A DNA stretch of 20,445 bases from JALYUA01 sp040004225 (GTDB lineage: Bacteria > Acidobacteriota > Thermoanaerobaculia > UBA5066 > Gp7-AA6). Under the pieces are notes generated by a model that was given only the letters and a program-made list of their open reading frames with translations, had not been told where the DNA came from and ran no database searches. Both the position numbers and the translations under genes were made by a program. Of this stretch, positions 1-8,385 are shown piece by piece; positions within the stretch are counted from its first letter, which is position 1, and every line of letters starts with the position of its first letter. The DNA is taken from contig JBDUBI010000036.1 in assembly GCA_040004225.1 (NCBI GenBank), positions 1 to 20,445 on the forward strand. Direction: 5' to 3'.

Positions 1-421
1 CGCCGCTGGATCTGCCTTCGCCGTGCGCCGCGAGGGCAGCTTCTCGGGGCGAGCTCGGCCACCCTCGTGGCCGGAGCAAAGCTCTGCCCCCTCGCCCCGC
101 GCTCGGGGAGAGGGTTGGGGTGAGGGGAACTCCGTCGCCTTCGCTCGCCGCTGGATCTGCCTTCGCCGTGCGCCGCGAGGGCAGCTTCTCGGGGCGAGCT
201 CGGCCACCCTCGTGGCCGGAGCAAAGCTCTGCCCCCTCGCCCCGCGCTCGGGGAGAGGGTTGGGGTGAGGGGAACTCCGTCGCCTTCGCTCGCCGCTGGA
301 TCTGCCTTCGCCGTGCGCCGCGAGGGCAGCTTCTCGGGGCGAGCTGAACCACCCTCGTGGTTAAGGCGCAGCTCTGCCCCCTCGCCCCGCGCTCGGGGAG
401 AGGGTTGGGGTGAGGGTAACC
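1..421. repeat. Tandem 145-bp non-coding repeat, about 2.9 copies
   Basis: Units begin at 1, 146 and 291, each starting CGCCGCTGGATCTGCC. Units 1 and 2 are essentially identical over 145 bp; unit 3 diverges near its middle and loses similarity after about 421. Each unit has two palindromic parts. The first is a hairpin GGCCAC-cctc-GTGGCC (57-62/67-72 and 202-207/212-217), which in unit 3 becomes AACCAC-cctc-GTGGTT (347-352/357-362), flanked by GAGCT/AGCTC arms. The second is a C-rich arm CCCTCGCCCC (89-98) facing GGGGAGAGGG (105-114) and then GGGGTGAGGGG (117-127). Open frames through the array exist only because it is GC-rich and its codons change frame between copies. It resembles the dispersed GC-rich intergenic palindromes of many high-GC genomes (general knowledge, not searched). 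The window starts exactly at a unit boundary, so more copies may lie to the left. Confidence 0.9.
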
Positions 422-540
422 GCAGGCAGGCGGGGCGCAATCGCCAGCACAGCGGATCGCCCTTCCTGCGTTCGGAGTCCTGGAGAGAGGGGCCGCCTTC
501 GGGGCCTTGCCCTGGTGAGAGGGCGCCGCGACGCGTCGAT
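422..540. other. Non-coding spacer between the repeat array and the response regulator
   Basis: No gene is supported here. It lies just downstream of the minus-strand regulator stop. It contains short G/C-rich inverted segments around 490-520 (for example GGGGCC and GGCCTTGCCC) that could fold, but no T-tract follows on the minus strand, so I do not call a terminator. The GGTGAGAGGG at about 513-522 looks like a decayed scrap of the neighbouring repeat core. Confidence 0.5.
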
Positions 541-1905
541 TCAGTTTTCCTGGTCCAGCGCGTGCTCTCTCAGCTTCGCTTCGAACCGGCGGGCCGTCAG
601 GCCCAGCGATTCCGCGGCGGCGGTGCGGTCCCCTCTGGCCTTGTCGAGCGCGCGCGCCAGCCAGGAGCGCTCCGCCCCCCGGGCGCCCCGTTCCCGGACT
701 TCTTCCAGCGTCTCGTCCCGCGGCGGCGGCGGGGCGGCGGCGAAATCGGGCGTCAGGCGCAGGTGCCGCTCCTCGATGATCGAGCTCTCCGCCAGGATCA
801 TCGCGCGCTCCAGGCAGTTGCGGAGCTCGCGCACGTTGCCGGGCCAGGGATAGGCGCGCAGCCGCTCGCGCGCCGCGCTTTCCAGCCGCAGCGGCTTTTT
901 CTTCAGCTCGCGCGGCAGGGCCGCCAGGAACCAATCGACCAGCGGATCGATGTCCTCGGGCCGATCCCGCAGGGGCGGGATGCGGATCGGGAAGACGCGG
1001 ACACGATAAAAAAGATCTTCCCGGAAGAGCCCGGCGGCGACCAGCTTGTCGAGCGGCCGGTTCGACGCGGCGATGATGCGGACGTCGACCTGGATCGCGG
1101 CCGTCCCGCCGACCCGGTGGAAGGAGCGCTCCTGCAGGACACGCAGAAGCTTGGCCTGGGTGGGCGGCGTGAGCTCGCCGATCTCGTCTAAAAACACGGT
1201 CCCCCCGTCCGCCAGCTCGAACTTGCCGAGCCGCCGGGACGACGCCCCCGTGAACGCCCCTTTCTCGTGGCCGAAAAGCTCGCTCTCGAGCAGCGTGTCC
1301 GGGATGGCGGCGCAATTGATCGCGACGAAGGCGCGGCGCGCGCGCGACGAGAGCGCGTAGATCGCGCGCGCGAACAGTTCCTTCCCCGTTCCGCTCTCCC
1401 CTTCGAGAAGCACCGTCGCATCCGTCACCGCGACCCGCGACGTCTCCTCGCGGACCGCGCGAAGGGCGGCCGACTCCCCGACGATGGGCGGCATCAGACC
1501 CGACTGCGCTTCCGTGAAGAGAAGAGACTCCCGGCGGCCGACGCGCCGCTCGATGGATCGCGCGACGAGAAGCCGCAGGAGGTCGGGGTCGACGGGCTTC
1601 GTGATGAACTCTTCCGCCCCGCGCTTCATGGCATCGACGGCCGTCTCGATCGAGCCGAACGCGGTCATGACGATCACGGGGAGCGTCGGGTCCACGCCGC
1701 GCGCGGCATCGAGCACCGAAAGCCCGTCCGCGCCCGGAAGGCGCCAGTCCGTCAGCACCACGTCGAACTTTTCTCCCGCGCGCAGGCGATCCCCCGCCGC
1801 CTCGCCGGTGCCGACGCCCACGACCGTCCAGCCCTCGGCCTGGAGCATCTCCTCGAGCATCGCCCGCAGCGAGCTCTTGTCTTCCACCACGAGGATGTTG
1901 GGCAT
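541..1905 (-). CDS. Sigma-54-dependent response regulator (NtrC/PilR type)
   Basis: Length is 454 residues. The order is receiver, AAA+ sigma-54 activator, Fis-type helix-turn-helix. Receiver residues: acidic pocket E8-D9, phosphoacceptor D53 (VVLTDWRLPG), T81 and K103 (FITKP). AAA+ part: Walker A GESGTGKE with K175, GAFTGA loop at 216-221 that contacts sigma-54, Walker B GGTVFLDEIGEL, and the REDLFYRV segment. The last 40 residues form a Fis-like DNA-binding region (DRTAAAESLGLTARR). The ATG at 1905 was chosen because the receiver domain begins there; the open frame extends to 2280 but that stretch is antisense to the upstream gene and has Arg-rich nonsense composition. No clear Shine-Dalgarno is visible. 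A terminator lies 23 bp upstream of the start, so the gene probably has its own promoter or depends on read-through. Its likely partner is the histidine kinase at 16837-18630 (inference). PilR-like by context only; an NtrC/AtoC-type role cannot be excluded. Confidence 0.95.
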   Translation of the reverse strand: MPNILVVEDKSSLRAMLEEMLQAEGWTVVGVGTGEAAGDRLRAGEKFDVVLTDWRLPGADGLSVLDAARGVDPTLPVIVMTAFGSIETAVDAMKRGAEEFITKPVDPDLLRLLVARSIERRVGRRESLLFTEAQSGLMPPIVGESAALRAVREETSRVAVTDATVLLEGESGTGKELFARAIYALSSRARRAFVAINCAAIPDTLLESELFGHEKGAFTGASSRRLGKFELADGGTVFLDEIGELTPPTQAKLLRVLQERSFHRVGGTAAIQVDVRIIAASNRPLDKLVAAGLFREDLFYRVRVFPIRIPPLRDRPEDIDPLVDWFLAALPRELKKKPLRLESAARERLRAYPWPGNVRELRNCLERAMILAESSIIEERHLRLTPDFAAAPPPPRDETLEEVRERGARGAERSWLARALDKARGDRTAAAESLGLTARRFEAKLREHALDQEN

Positions 1906-1927
1906 GTGGGGCTGTTCGAAGGGTAAC

Positions 1928-1951
1928 AAAAAAGCCGCCCGGAGGCGGCTT
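1928..1951 (-). terminator. Intrinsic terminator of the minor-pilin operon
   Basis: On the minus strand this reads as an 8-bp perfect stem AAGCCGCC / GGCGGCTT (1944-1951 and 1932-1939) with the tetraloop TCCG, running into six Ts (1933-1928). It lies 21 bp beyond the TAG stop of the FxLYD gene and upstream of the regulator start, so it should end most operon transcripts before the regulator. Confidence 0.85.
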
Positions 1952-1972
1952 CTGCGGCAGCCGCGGCTCCCT

Positions 1973-2881
1973 CTACTGCGGCGGCTTCGGCTGATTCTCC
2001 GGGCTGGCGGCGCCGGGGATGTACCCGGTCCTGCCATCCGCGGGCGCCGTCGACGGAGCGGACGGGGCGGGGGCCGCGTACAGCGAACCCTGGCCATACG
2101 GCGTCGGCGCGGGAGCCGGGGGCTTCGAAGCCGGCGCTCCCGCACGGGTCGCCGCAGGGGCGCCCGGTGCCGAAGGGGAGCCCTCTGCCGCAACCGGAGG
2201 CGGCGGCGGCGGCGTCTGCCACATGGGAGAGAAGCGGACCTGGTTGATGGTGCGGTCGGCAACCGGGAGGGTGGCCGCAAAGCTGACGGAGCGGCCGCCT
2301 TCGATGGTGCCGGTCGCCAGCGTGGCGCTGCCGGTCGACACGGCGTTGCCCGCCTCGTCGATTGCGGAGACGGTCAGGTGCGTGTTGGTGACGGGGGTCG
2401 TGCCGGGGTTGCGGAGGGATCCCGTGACCATCAGGTTGGTCCCGGATTTCTGCTGCTGGTAATCGCCGACTTCCACGCGGCCGGCGCCGGCGCGGGTCTC
2501 GACGCCCTTGACCTTCTCTTCCGGGGCCGACGCCGCTTCCGCATGACCGACGTCGGCATCCGTCACGCGAACGCGAGCCTTCTCCTGCTTTCCGGTGCGC
2601 ACCGCATCCGTCGGCGCGGAGGGCGGCAGAGACACGGCCGGCTTCACCGGCACGGGGCCGCTCGAGCGCGCCGCGCTGGTGGCCTTCCAGTCGATCTCCG
2701 TCAGCGGGACCGAGAGCAGCGTCCCGTCTGACCGCGTGAGCAGGGCGTTGTTCCCCTGCTGAACGACCGGAGACTTCAGGTCGATCCGGAGCCCGCCTCG
2801 CAGCACGACCACGTCCGCCGCAACGCTAAACGCCGCACAACCGAAGAGAAAAGCGGCCAGGGCCGCCCGCGTCTTCCTCAT
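1973..2881 (-). CDS. Secreted FxLYD-like protein with Pro/Ala-rich tail, last gene of the pilin operon
   Basis: Length is 302 residues. An N-terminal signal peptide (MRKTRAALAAFLFGCAAFSVAA, cleavage after about 22) is followed by a short beta-rich module (VVVLRGGLRIDL to SVPLTEIDW, about 24-67) of the kind seen in exported proteins that start with a DVVxLxxG motif. A charged linker follows, then an FxLYD/DUF3426-like Ig-type domain (about 138-210; LMVTGSLRNPGTTPVTNTHL). The last 90 residues are Pro/Ala-rich and probably disordered. Cys15 is not in a good lipobox, so a soluble or wall-spanning periplasmic protein is more likely than a lipoprotein. Its ATG overlaps the PilY1-like stop (ATGA), implying translational coupling and a linked role, perhaps as a periplasmic or outer-membrane partner. 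That role is inferred; I know of no standard T4P component with this layout. Confidence 0.8.
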   Translation of the reverse strand: MRKTRAALAAFLFGCAAFSVAADVVVLRGGLRIDLKSPVVQQGNNALLTRSDGTLLSVPLTEIDWKATSAARSSGPVPVKPAVSLPPSAPTDAVRTGKQEKARVRVTDADVGHAEAASAPEEKVKGVETRAGAGRVEVGDYQQQKSGTNLMVTGSLRNPGTTPVTNTHLTVSAIDEAGNAVSTGSATLATGTIEGGRSVSFAATLPVADRTINQVRFSPMWQTPPPPPPVAAEGSPSAPGAPAATRAGAPASKPPAPAPTPYGQGSLYAAPAPSAPSTAPADGRTGYIPGAASPENQPKPPQ

Positions 2882-5800
2882 TGTTCTTTCCAGTTCTGGT
2901 TGATCGTCCGGATCGTCCCGCGCACGACGTCCTGCTTCAGGCATCCGCCCGAGCACAGGATCATGTCGATTGTATCGCCATCCGGCGTGGTCGACTGGGT
3001 CCCGGACGCCAACCCGGAGCCCTCGCTTTCCCGATAGTCGCTGAAGTTTCCCGTCGGCGACCCCACGTTGTATCCGCCGGTCCCGTCCAGGAAGAAGAAC
3101 CGGTAGCGGTACGAGCTTCCCTCCGTCGCGCACGGGTTGTTCGAGTCCGGCGTGAAGGTGATGAGCGTCAGATATCCCTGAGTCGAGTAGACGGTCGAGG
3201 TCGTCTTTTCGTTCTGAGTCGCGAAGTCGAGGAAGAGGCCGCTGTACGTTCCGTTGAAGATCGGCCCCGGCCCGACTCCGAGCCCGGTCACGCCGCCGCT
3301 GGGAGTGATGTTGCGGAGGTTGGCCTCGTGCAGCGTCGTGGTGCCGCCATTGTCGATGACGAAGAAGAAGCGGTTGACCGAGGGGTTGGGGACCTGGAGG
3401 AGGTTCGCCCGATCGCCGGTGCCGAATGCGACTCCGAGGGTCGGGCGCGCGCCGCCGGCGAGATAAATGATGGAGGGCTCCAGGAAAACCGGCTGGTTGG
3501 TCTGGGTCGGCACAGACGTCTGCGTCGACGCGTCGTACAGCATGAAGGGCGTCCACCCGCCGATCAACCCGGCCACGAGCTCGCCCGGCTTGGGGCTCGC
3601 CACGGAAGTCAGGTCGGCGGCCAGATCGAGCCGCCACATCCGGCCATTCTCGTCGCCGAAGTACACGACGTCGAGATACCCGTCGTCGTTGTAATCGGCC
3701 ACCGCCGGCGTCGCGGGCGACGGCGCCATCTCGACCAGCGGGCCGATGCCGCTGTCCTTGCCCTGGCTCGCCTTGTAGATCACTTTTCCGGTCTCGACGT
3801 CCACGACGTAAATCGCGCGCCCCTTGACCGTGCTCGCGGCGGCGATCGGATCCCCGGCTTTGAAGAGGGTGTCGAACCCGCCGCCGAAGATCGCCACGTA
3901 GCGGTCCTCATAGGCCGCCCCATTGATCACCTTGATTCGACCCATGATCGGCTTCGACCAGGTCTGGCCCATGGCCGGGACTCCCAGACAGGTCCCCGGA
4001 CTCAGCACGCAGTCATCGGTCGTCTCCCAGAGGATGCTCGGATACTTCGTCGCGCAGGACCCGCCGCCGTCCAGGCAGTCCGGCGAGGTTTCCGGCAGGC
4101 TGGCGTTCTTCACGCCGGTGGTCGCGTCGACGCGGTCGGGCTGCGTGACGTCGAGGCCGTAGACGTAGCGGCCGCCCTGCCGGAGAGTTCCGGCGAGAAC
4201 GGTTCTCCAGACACGGTTGCCGGCGTTCGGCGTCCCGTTGTGGCTCGGATCCATGAAGACGTCCGCAAAGGACACGCTGCCGTCCACGAAATAGAAGGGC
4301 CGGGGCGGGAAGCGCAGGAGCTGCGGCTCGGTCTTCATCACGGGCTTCGGCCCGTACGCGAAGATCTCCTGTCCCGTTCCGAGGTCAAACGAGTTCACGA
4401 AAGCCGCATCGCGCGGCGTCGCCCCGGCGCTGTCGGACCAGACGCCGGAGTCAAAGGCATGGAGGAACCCGTCGTTCGAGCCGACGAAGGAAACCCGCCG
4501 CCTCTTGGAATGCAGATTGGCGAACGCGCTGTAGGACTGGCCCGCGCGGGGCGTCAGATTCGCCGAAAGGTACTGGAAGTACTTGGGAGGATCGAGGACC
4601 ACCGGCTCGGAGTGGAAGATGTCGCCGAGCTTGTGCCCGTAACCGACCGGCGCGCTGGCGTCCGTCCGGACCTGGGGCGCACCCGGGAGCGGCTGGTCGT
4701 CCTGGTATACGTAGGAGTAGCGCTGCTGCTGTCCGGCGCCCGGACCGATGACGGGGCCCGGCGGTTTGATGCCCGCCAGGTTCAGGATCTCGTCGCGGTT
4801 TCCCGTGGCGGTCAGCCCTCCTCGCAGGAAGTTCACCGTGCGCTGAGCAAGCGTTCGGTCGGTACCCGACGCCGGGTTCAACCCCATGTTGGTCATGAGC
4901 GTGTCGAAACAGGCGCCGGCGCACGCGCCGTTGTGAAACTCGGACCGGGTGAGGGGGACCGTCGCGCCGGTCGTGCTCGCCCACACCATCTTGCGGCCCG
5001 GCCAGACCCGGACATTCGGGGCATTGGTGGCCGAGGCGGCCGAGGACGCCGCTCCTGCCGTCAGGACGGCCGTGGGATTGGTATATCCGAGGGCGCGACC
5101 CGCGTTCCAGACCGGCTTGCGCGTGGTCTGCGACGGGTCGTCGGGAAGCGTCTCGTCCGGATAGCTCAAGACGGGGGTTCCGCCGGTCACGACGGGAATC
5201 TTGCCGTTCAGATCCAGGCGGAACGCCTTCAGCGACCCGTTCCAGATGGACCACTGGGAGGCCGTTCCGTCGATGTTGCTGTGACTCGGGATGACCGCGC
5301 CGAGCTGCGCGGTGTCGGCGAGCCCGCCGGCAAACGCCGGCAAGGCCGGGGCGGCGATGAAGTTCGCCGTCCTCTTGAACTCGAGGATGCTCTGGAGCGC
5401 CGTCACGAGGCTGGCGCGGTCGCTCGCGGCGAAGACCTGCCCGCCGCTGTTGTTCGCGATGCACGTCAACCGGGGATCGTTCGGGTTGGTGTTCATGGCG
5501 ACGACGAACACCGGGACGCCCGTCACCCGGACGCTCGGGTCCGCCGCGCGCGCGAGAGCTCTCGCGCCGACGGGGTTCTCCGGCAGAGTGACGACGCCGA
5601 GGTCCTTGGAGGGGCCGAGCCCAGTCGGGCCGCCCGCGCAGGGGTTCGAGTAGCACTCGTCGGCCCCGTCCGTCACGAGCACGACGATGTAGTTGCGGCA
5701 ATTGATGGCCGGATCGTCGGCCTGCGGAAAGACGCTGTTGACGAAGTAGTTGTAGGCGTCCTTCAGCGCTCCGGCGAGGGGCGTGCCGGGGGCCGTCACG

Positions 5801-8385
5801 ACGACGTTGCGGGCGTCTTCCTCGAGCGTGTACTCCTGCATGTGGGTCTGCGAAGAGTCGTAGCTCACGATCGAGGTCGTGAACCGGAGCAGGCGTTTGA
5901 TCGCCGACGTGCTGTCCGCGTCGCTCGCCTTGTACGGGTTCCAGTCGCGCGGGAACGGAATGACGGGCCAGCTGACCTGGCTCGGGGGGTCGCCGAAACC
6001 GCCCGGGTACGGGTCGTAGAGCGGGTTCGTCGGCTTGGCCGCGTTGTAGAGCGCGATGCCGCCGCAGTCGGTCGAGTAGACGTCGCACGGGTTGGCGAGG
6101 GGCGGGAACGGGCAGGACACTTCCGCCATGGCGTCGTTCGGGAACTCCTGGTCGCGCTGCGGCCCATCGGTATTCGGACCCGCGGCATACGCGCCCTGGT
6201 TGTGGCGATCCGCGATCGGCAAGATGTCGTCCACCGAGTCGGAGTCTCCGTCGGTCGGAGACGATCCCCACGGGGGATTGCCGAACAGGACGTCGTCGAC
6301 CGTCGTGTTGTAGACCGGGGGCAGGTCATACAGGTCCCCCCGGATGTAGCGGACGTACGTGGTGCGGGTCAGGACCAGGCCGGCGCCCGGGTCGGCCTGG
6401 GGGTCGTCGAAGCCGCGGTACTGCAGGGGCAGAGGATCGCCGTCCGGCAACCCGTCCCCGTCCTGGTCCACGAAGGAGCAGGTCTTCGTTGCGTCATACA
6501 GGCACGGACCGCACAGGAGGGGCGCGGCGGGCGGGCTGGCAAAGAGAGACTGCGGAACACCAGGGCAGGGCACGCCGGGCGCCGCGGCCTGCGGCGGAGG
6601 CGCCATCGCGAGGAGGCCGCGCAGCGCGCTCGTGACCCAGTTTCCGACCGCCGGCATTGCGCTTCCCACGGGCATCTGGCCGAAGGGCAGCGGGGCGGGC
6701 GTCGGCGTGATGGTCCGCGTGGTCGTCGGGGTGCCGGTCGGCGTGCTGGTCCGGGTCGGCGTCGGGGTCCGGGTAACCGTCGGCGTGACGGTCGGCGAAG
6801 GCGTGCTCGTGGCCGTCGGCGTAATGGTCGGCGTTTGAGTCGGCGTGCTGGTCGCCGTGAACGTCGGGGTCGAGGTGAAAGTCGGCGTTCTGGTCGGCGT
6901 CTGAGTCTGGGTGAAGGTCGGCGTCACCGTCGGAGTCGGCGTGAAGCTCGCCGTCGGGGTGACGGTCGGCGTCTGGGTGTTCGTCGGGGTCCGGGTATCC
7001 GTCGGCGTGATCGTCGACGTTGCGGTTCTCGTCGGTGTCGCAGTCTTCGTGTCCGTGCGCGTGTTCGTGGGCGTCCGCGTGACCGTCGGCGTCTGGGTGC
7101 CGGTGGGGGTGTTCGTGAACGTCGGCGTTTGAGTGAAGGTCGGCGTGATCGTCGGCGTGTTCGTTTTGGTGAACGTCGGCGTGATCGTCGGCGTGGACGT
7201 CGCCGTCGCGGTGTTGGTGAAAGTCGGTGTCCGGGTGAAGGTCGGCGTGATCGTCGGCGTGTTCGTCGGCGTCCGCGTGCTCGTCTTGGTGAACGTCTGC
7301 GTGGCGGTCGGGGTCTGCGTCGCGGTCGGGGTCGAGGTCGCCGTCATGGTCTGAGTCGGCGTATTCGTCCGCGTCGGCGTGTTCGTCGAGGTGAAAGTGG
7401 GCGTCGAAGTCGGCGTGGACGTGCTGGTGGGCGTCGCCGTCGCCGTCGGAGTCGCCGTGTTGGTCGGCGTGTTCGTCGGCGTGAACGTCGGCGTGTCCGT
7501 CGGGGTCGCCGTGGGGGTCGGGGCCGGCGCGTACTCGTCGATCTGGACGATCAGGCTCGTGTCGCTGTAGTTCCCGGACACGACGTGCATCCGCAGCTCG
7601 GATCCGGGGCGCGCCGGGCTCCGGTAGATGACCGTGCCCTGGTTCAGGCCCTTCGGACCGAATGCGCCGCGGAACTTCCCGGGGGAAGGCTCGCCGGGCG
7701 AGGGAAGCCCGACCGCCGTGTCGTAGGGCAGCCGGGTGTCGAAGTTCTCGTTGGTCGTGAACTTCGCGTAGGGGTGCATGACCTTGTGCCCGAACTGCAG
7801 GAACCGGCCCTGGGAGATGTCCGGGTAGTTCCACACGCCGGCCGGGTTGAAGACGTTGTCGACCGTGTCGATGGTCGTCCCGCCGGCGTCGGTCACGGCG
7901 TCGGCAAAGTAGAGCCACTCGACGCCGCCGTTCTCGAGCTTGTCGTTCTTGTTGTGCGCTCCGCCGACCGCCTGTCCGACGGGGCCGGTCTGCGCGGCGC
8001 CGAACGTCTGATTGGGGTTGCGGTAGTACGCGAAGGCCCAGTTCACGTTCAGAGTGGTCGAGAGCACCTGGCGGAGCACGCTCTTGGCCACGCCGATCTT
8101 CGAGCCATTGGTCCCGAGCGCGGTGCCCTGCGGATACAGGAAGTCGTCCATGTACGCGGGCAGCTCGAACGTGTCGGTGAATTCCCGGTTCATCGAGCCG
8201 GAGGAGTCGAGAATAACGAGCACGTCCGTCGCGGAGCCCGAGTTGGCCTGGAGAAGCTGCCGGTCGTCCGGAAGCGCCGGAGACGCGGTCACGAAGAGCA
8301 GCAGCATCGCCACGCCGACCCGGTGGCGCCGCGCCAGCGCCGACAGCCTCACCAGGGAGAAGAGCCGCCGTTCCGGATGGCTCAT
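2878..8385 (-). CDS. pilY1: PilY1-like pilus tip adhesin/sensor with split vWA domain and Thr-X stalk
   Basis: Length is 1835 residues, much longer than the roughly 1,000-1,200 of typical PilY1. Signal peptide about 1-39 (hydrophobic VGVAMLLLFVTASPALP). A vWA MIDAS start, D60-S-S-G-S-M, is followed by a 273-residue alternating Thr-X stretch (290-562). Asp-rich calcium-type loops follow (DQDGDGLPDGD near 640, DGDSDSVDD near 715). The missing vWA motifs come next: GTPLAG near 868 and TDGADE at 905-910. The C-terminal beta-propeller shows the PilY1 hallmarks VGSNDGFLHAFDSG (V1301) and a calcium loop DYNDDGYLD (1564-1572). Known PilY1 proteins sit with minor pilins at the pilus tip and affect assembly, adhesion, retraction and surface sensing. 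The ATG at 8385 overlaps the PilX-like stop (ATGA); the extra upstream frame to 8784 is antisense-like sequence over pilX. Confidence 0.93.
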   Translation of the reverse strand: MSHPERRLFSLVRLSALARRHRVGVAMLLLFVTASPALPDDRQLLQANSGSATDVLVILDSSGSMNREFTDTFELPAYMDDFLYPQGTALGTNGSKIGVAKSVLRQVLSTTLNVNWAFAYYRNPNQTFGAAQTGPVGQAVGGAHNKNDKLENGGVEWLYFADAVTDAGGTTIDTVDNVFNPAGVWNYPDISQGRFLQFGHKVMHPYAKFTTNENFDTRLPYDTAVGLPSPGEPSPGKFRGAFGPKGLNQGTVIYRSPARPGSELRMHVVSGNYSDTSLIVQIDEYAPAPTPTATPTDTPTFTPTNTPTNTATPTATATPTSTSTPTSTPTFTSTNTPTRTNTPTQTMTATSTPTATQTPTATQTFTKTSTRTPTNTPTITPTFTRTPTFTNTATATSTPTITPTFTKTNTPTITPTFTQTPTFTNTPTGTQTPTVTRTPTNTRTDTKTATPTRTATSTITPTDTRTPTNTQTPTVTPTASFTPTPTVTPTFTQTQTPTRTPTFTSTPTFTATSTPTQTPTITPTATSTPSPTVTPTVTRTPTPTRTSTPTGTPTTTRTITPTPAPLPFGQMPVGSAMPAVGNWVTSALRGLLAMAPPPQAAAPGVPCPGVPQSLFASPPAAPLLCGPCLYDATKTCSFVDQDGDGLPDGDPLPLQYRGFDDPQADPGAGLVLTRTTYVRYIRGDLYDLPPVYNTTVDDVLFGNPPWGSSPTDGDSDSVDDILPIADRHNQGAYAAGPNTDGPQRDQEFPNDAMAEVSCPFPPLANPCDVYSTDCGGIALYNAAKPTNPLYDPYPGGFGDPPSQVSWPVIPFPRDWNPYKASDADSTSAIKRLLRFTTSIVSYDSSQTHMQEYTLEEDARNVVVTAPGTPLAGALKDAYNYFVNSVFPQADDPAINCRNYIVVLVTDGADECYSNPCAGGPTGLGPSKDLGVVTLPENPVGARALARAADPSVRVTGVPVFVVAMNTNPNDPRLTCIANNSGGQVFAASDRASLVTALQSILEFKRTANFIAAPALPAFAGGLADTAQLGAVIPSHSNIDGTASQWSIWNGSLKAFRLDLNGKIPVVTGGTPVLSYPDETLPDDPSQTTRKPVWNAGRALGYTNPTAVLTAGAASSAASATNAPNVRVWPGRKMVWASTTGATVPLTRSEFHNGACAGACFDTLMTNMGLNPASGTDRTLAQRTVNFLRGGLTATGNRDEILNLAGIKPPGPVIGPGAGQQQRYSYVYQDDQPLPGAPQVRTDASAPVGYGHKLGDIFHSEPVVLDPPKYFQYLSANLTPRAGQSYSAFANLHSKRRRVSFVGSNDGFLHAFDSGVWSDSAGATPRDAAFVNSFDLGTGQEIFAYGPKPVMKTEPQLLRFPPRPFYFVDGSVSFADVFMDPSHNGTPNAGNRVWRTVLAGTLRQGGRYVYGLDVTQPDRVDATTGVKNASLPETSPDCLDGGGSCATKYPSILWETTDDCVLSPGTCLGVPAMGQTWSKPIMGRIKVINGAAYEDRYVAIFGGGFDTLFKAGDPIAAASTVKGRAIYVVDVETGKVIYKASQGKDSGIGPLVEMAPSPATPAVADYNDDGYLDVVYFGDENGRMWRLDLAADLTSVASPKPGELVAGLIGGWTPFMLYDASTQTSVPTQTNQPVFLEPSIIYLAGGARPTLGVAFGTGDRANLLQVPNPSVNRFFFVIDNGGTTTLHEANLRNITPSGGVTGLGVGPGPIFNGTYSGLFLDFATQNEKTTSTVYSTQGYLTLITFTPDSNNPCATEGSSYRYRFFFLDGTGGYNVGSPTGNFSDYRESEGSGLASGTQSTTPDGDTIDMILCSGGCLKQDVVRGTIRTINQNWKEQ
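6700..7518 (-). repeat. (Thr-X)n coding repeat, 6-nt period, inside the PilY1-like gene
   Basis: These 819 nt encode residues 290-562 of the PilY1-like protein. Every second residue is Thr, with only two Ser substitutions, and the intervening residue is most often Pro, then A, N, F, S, R, I, Q or V. At DNA level the plus strand is dominated by GTCGGCGT-type hexamer repeats. The regularity suggests an extended, possibly O-glycosylated stalk. Changes in repeat number by whole 6-nt steps would keep the frame, so length polymorphism is likely (inference). Confidence 0.95.

Noticed and set aside
1..421. CRISPR array
   Set aside because: Units are 145 bp and abut directly with no unique spacers; no cas gene is seen.
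265..1191. 308-codon plus-strand frame starting in the tandem repeat
   Set aside because: It runs from non-coding repeat into the antisense of the response regulator and has no recognisable domain.
1906..2280. N-terminal extension of the response-regulator frame
   Set aside because: Arg-rich, crosses a clear terminator and overlaps the FxLYD gene out of frame; the receiver domain starts at 1905.
6911..7570. Three short Val/Gly-rich plus-strand frames
   Set aside because: They are the antisense reading of the Thr-X codon repeat.
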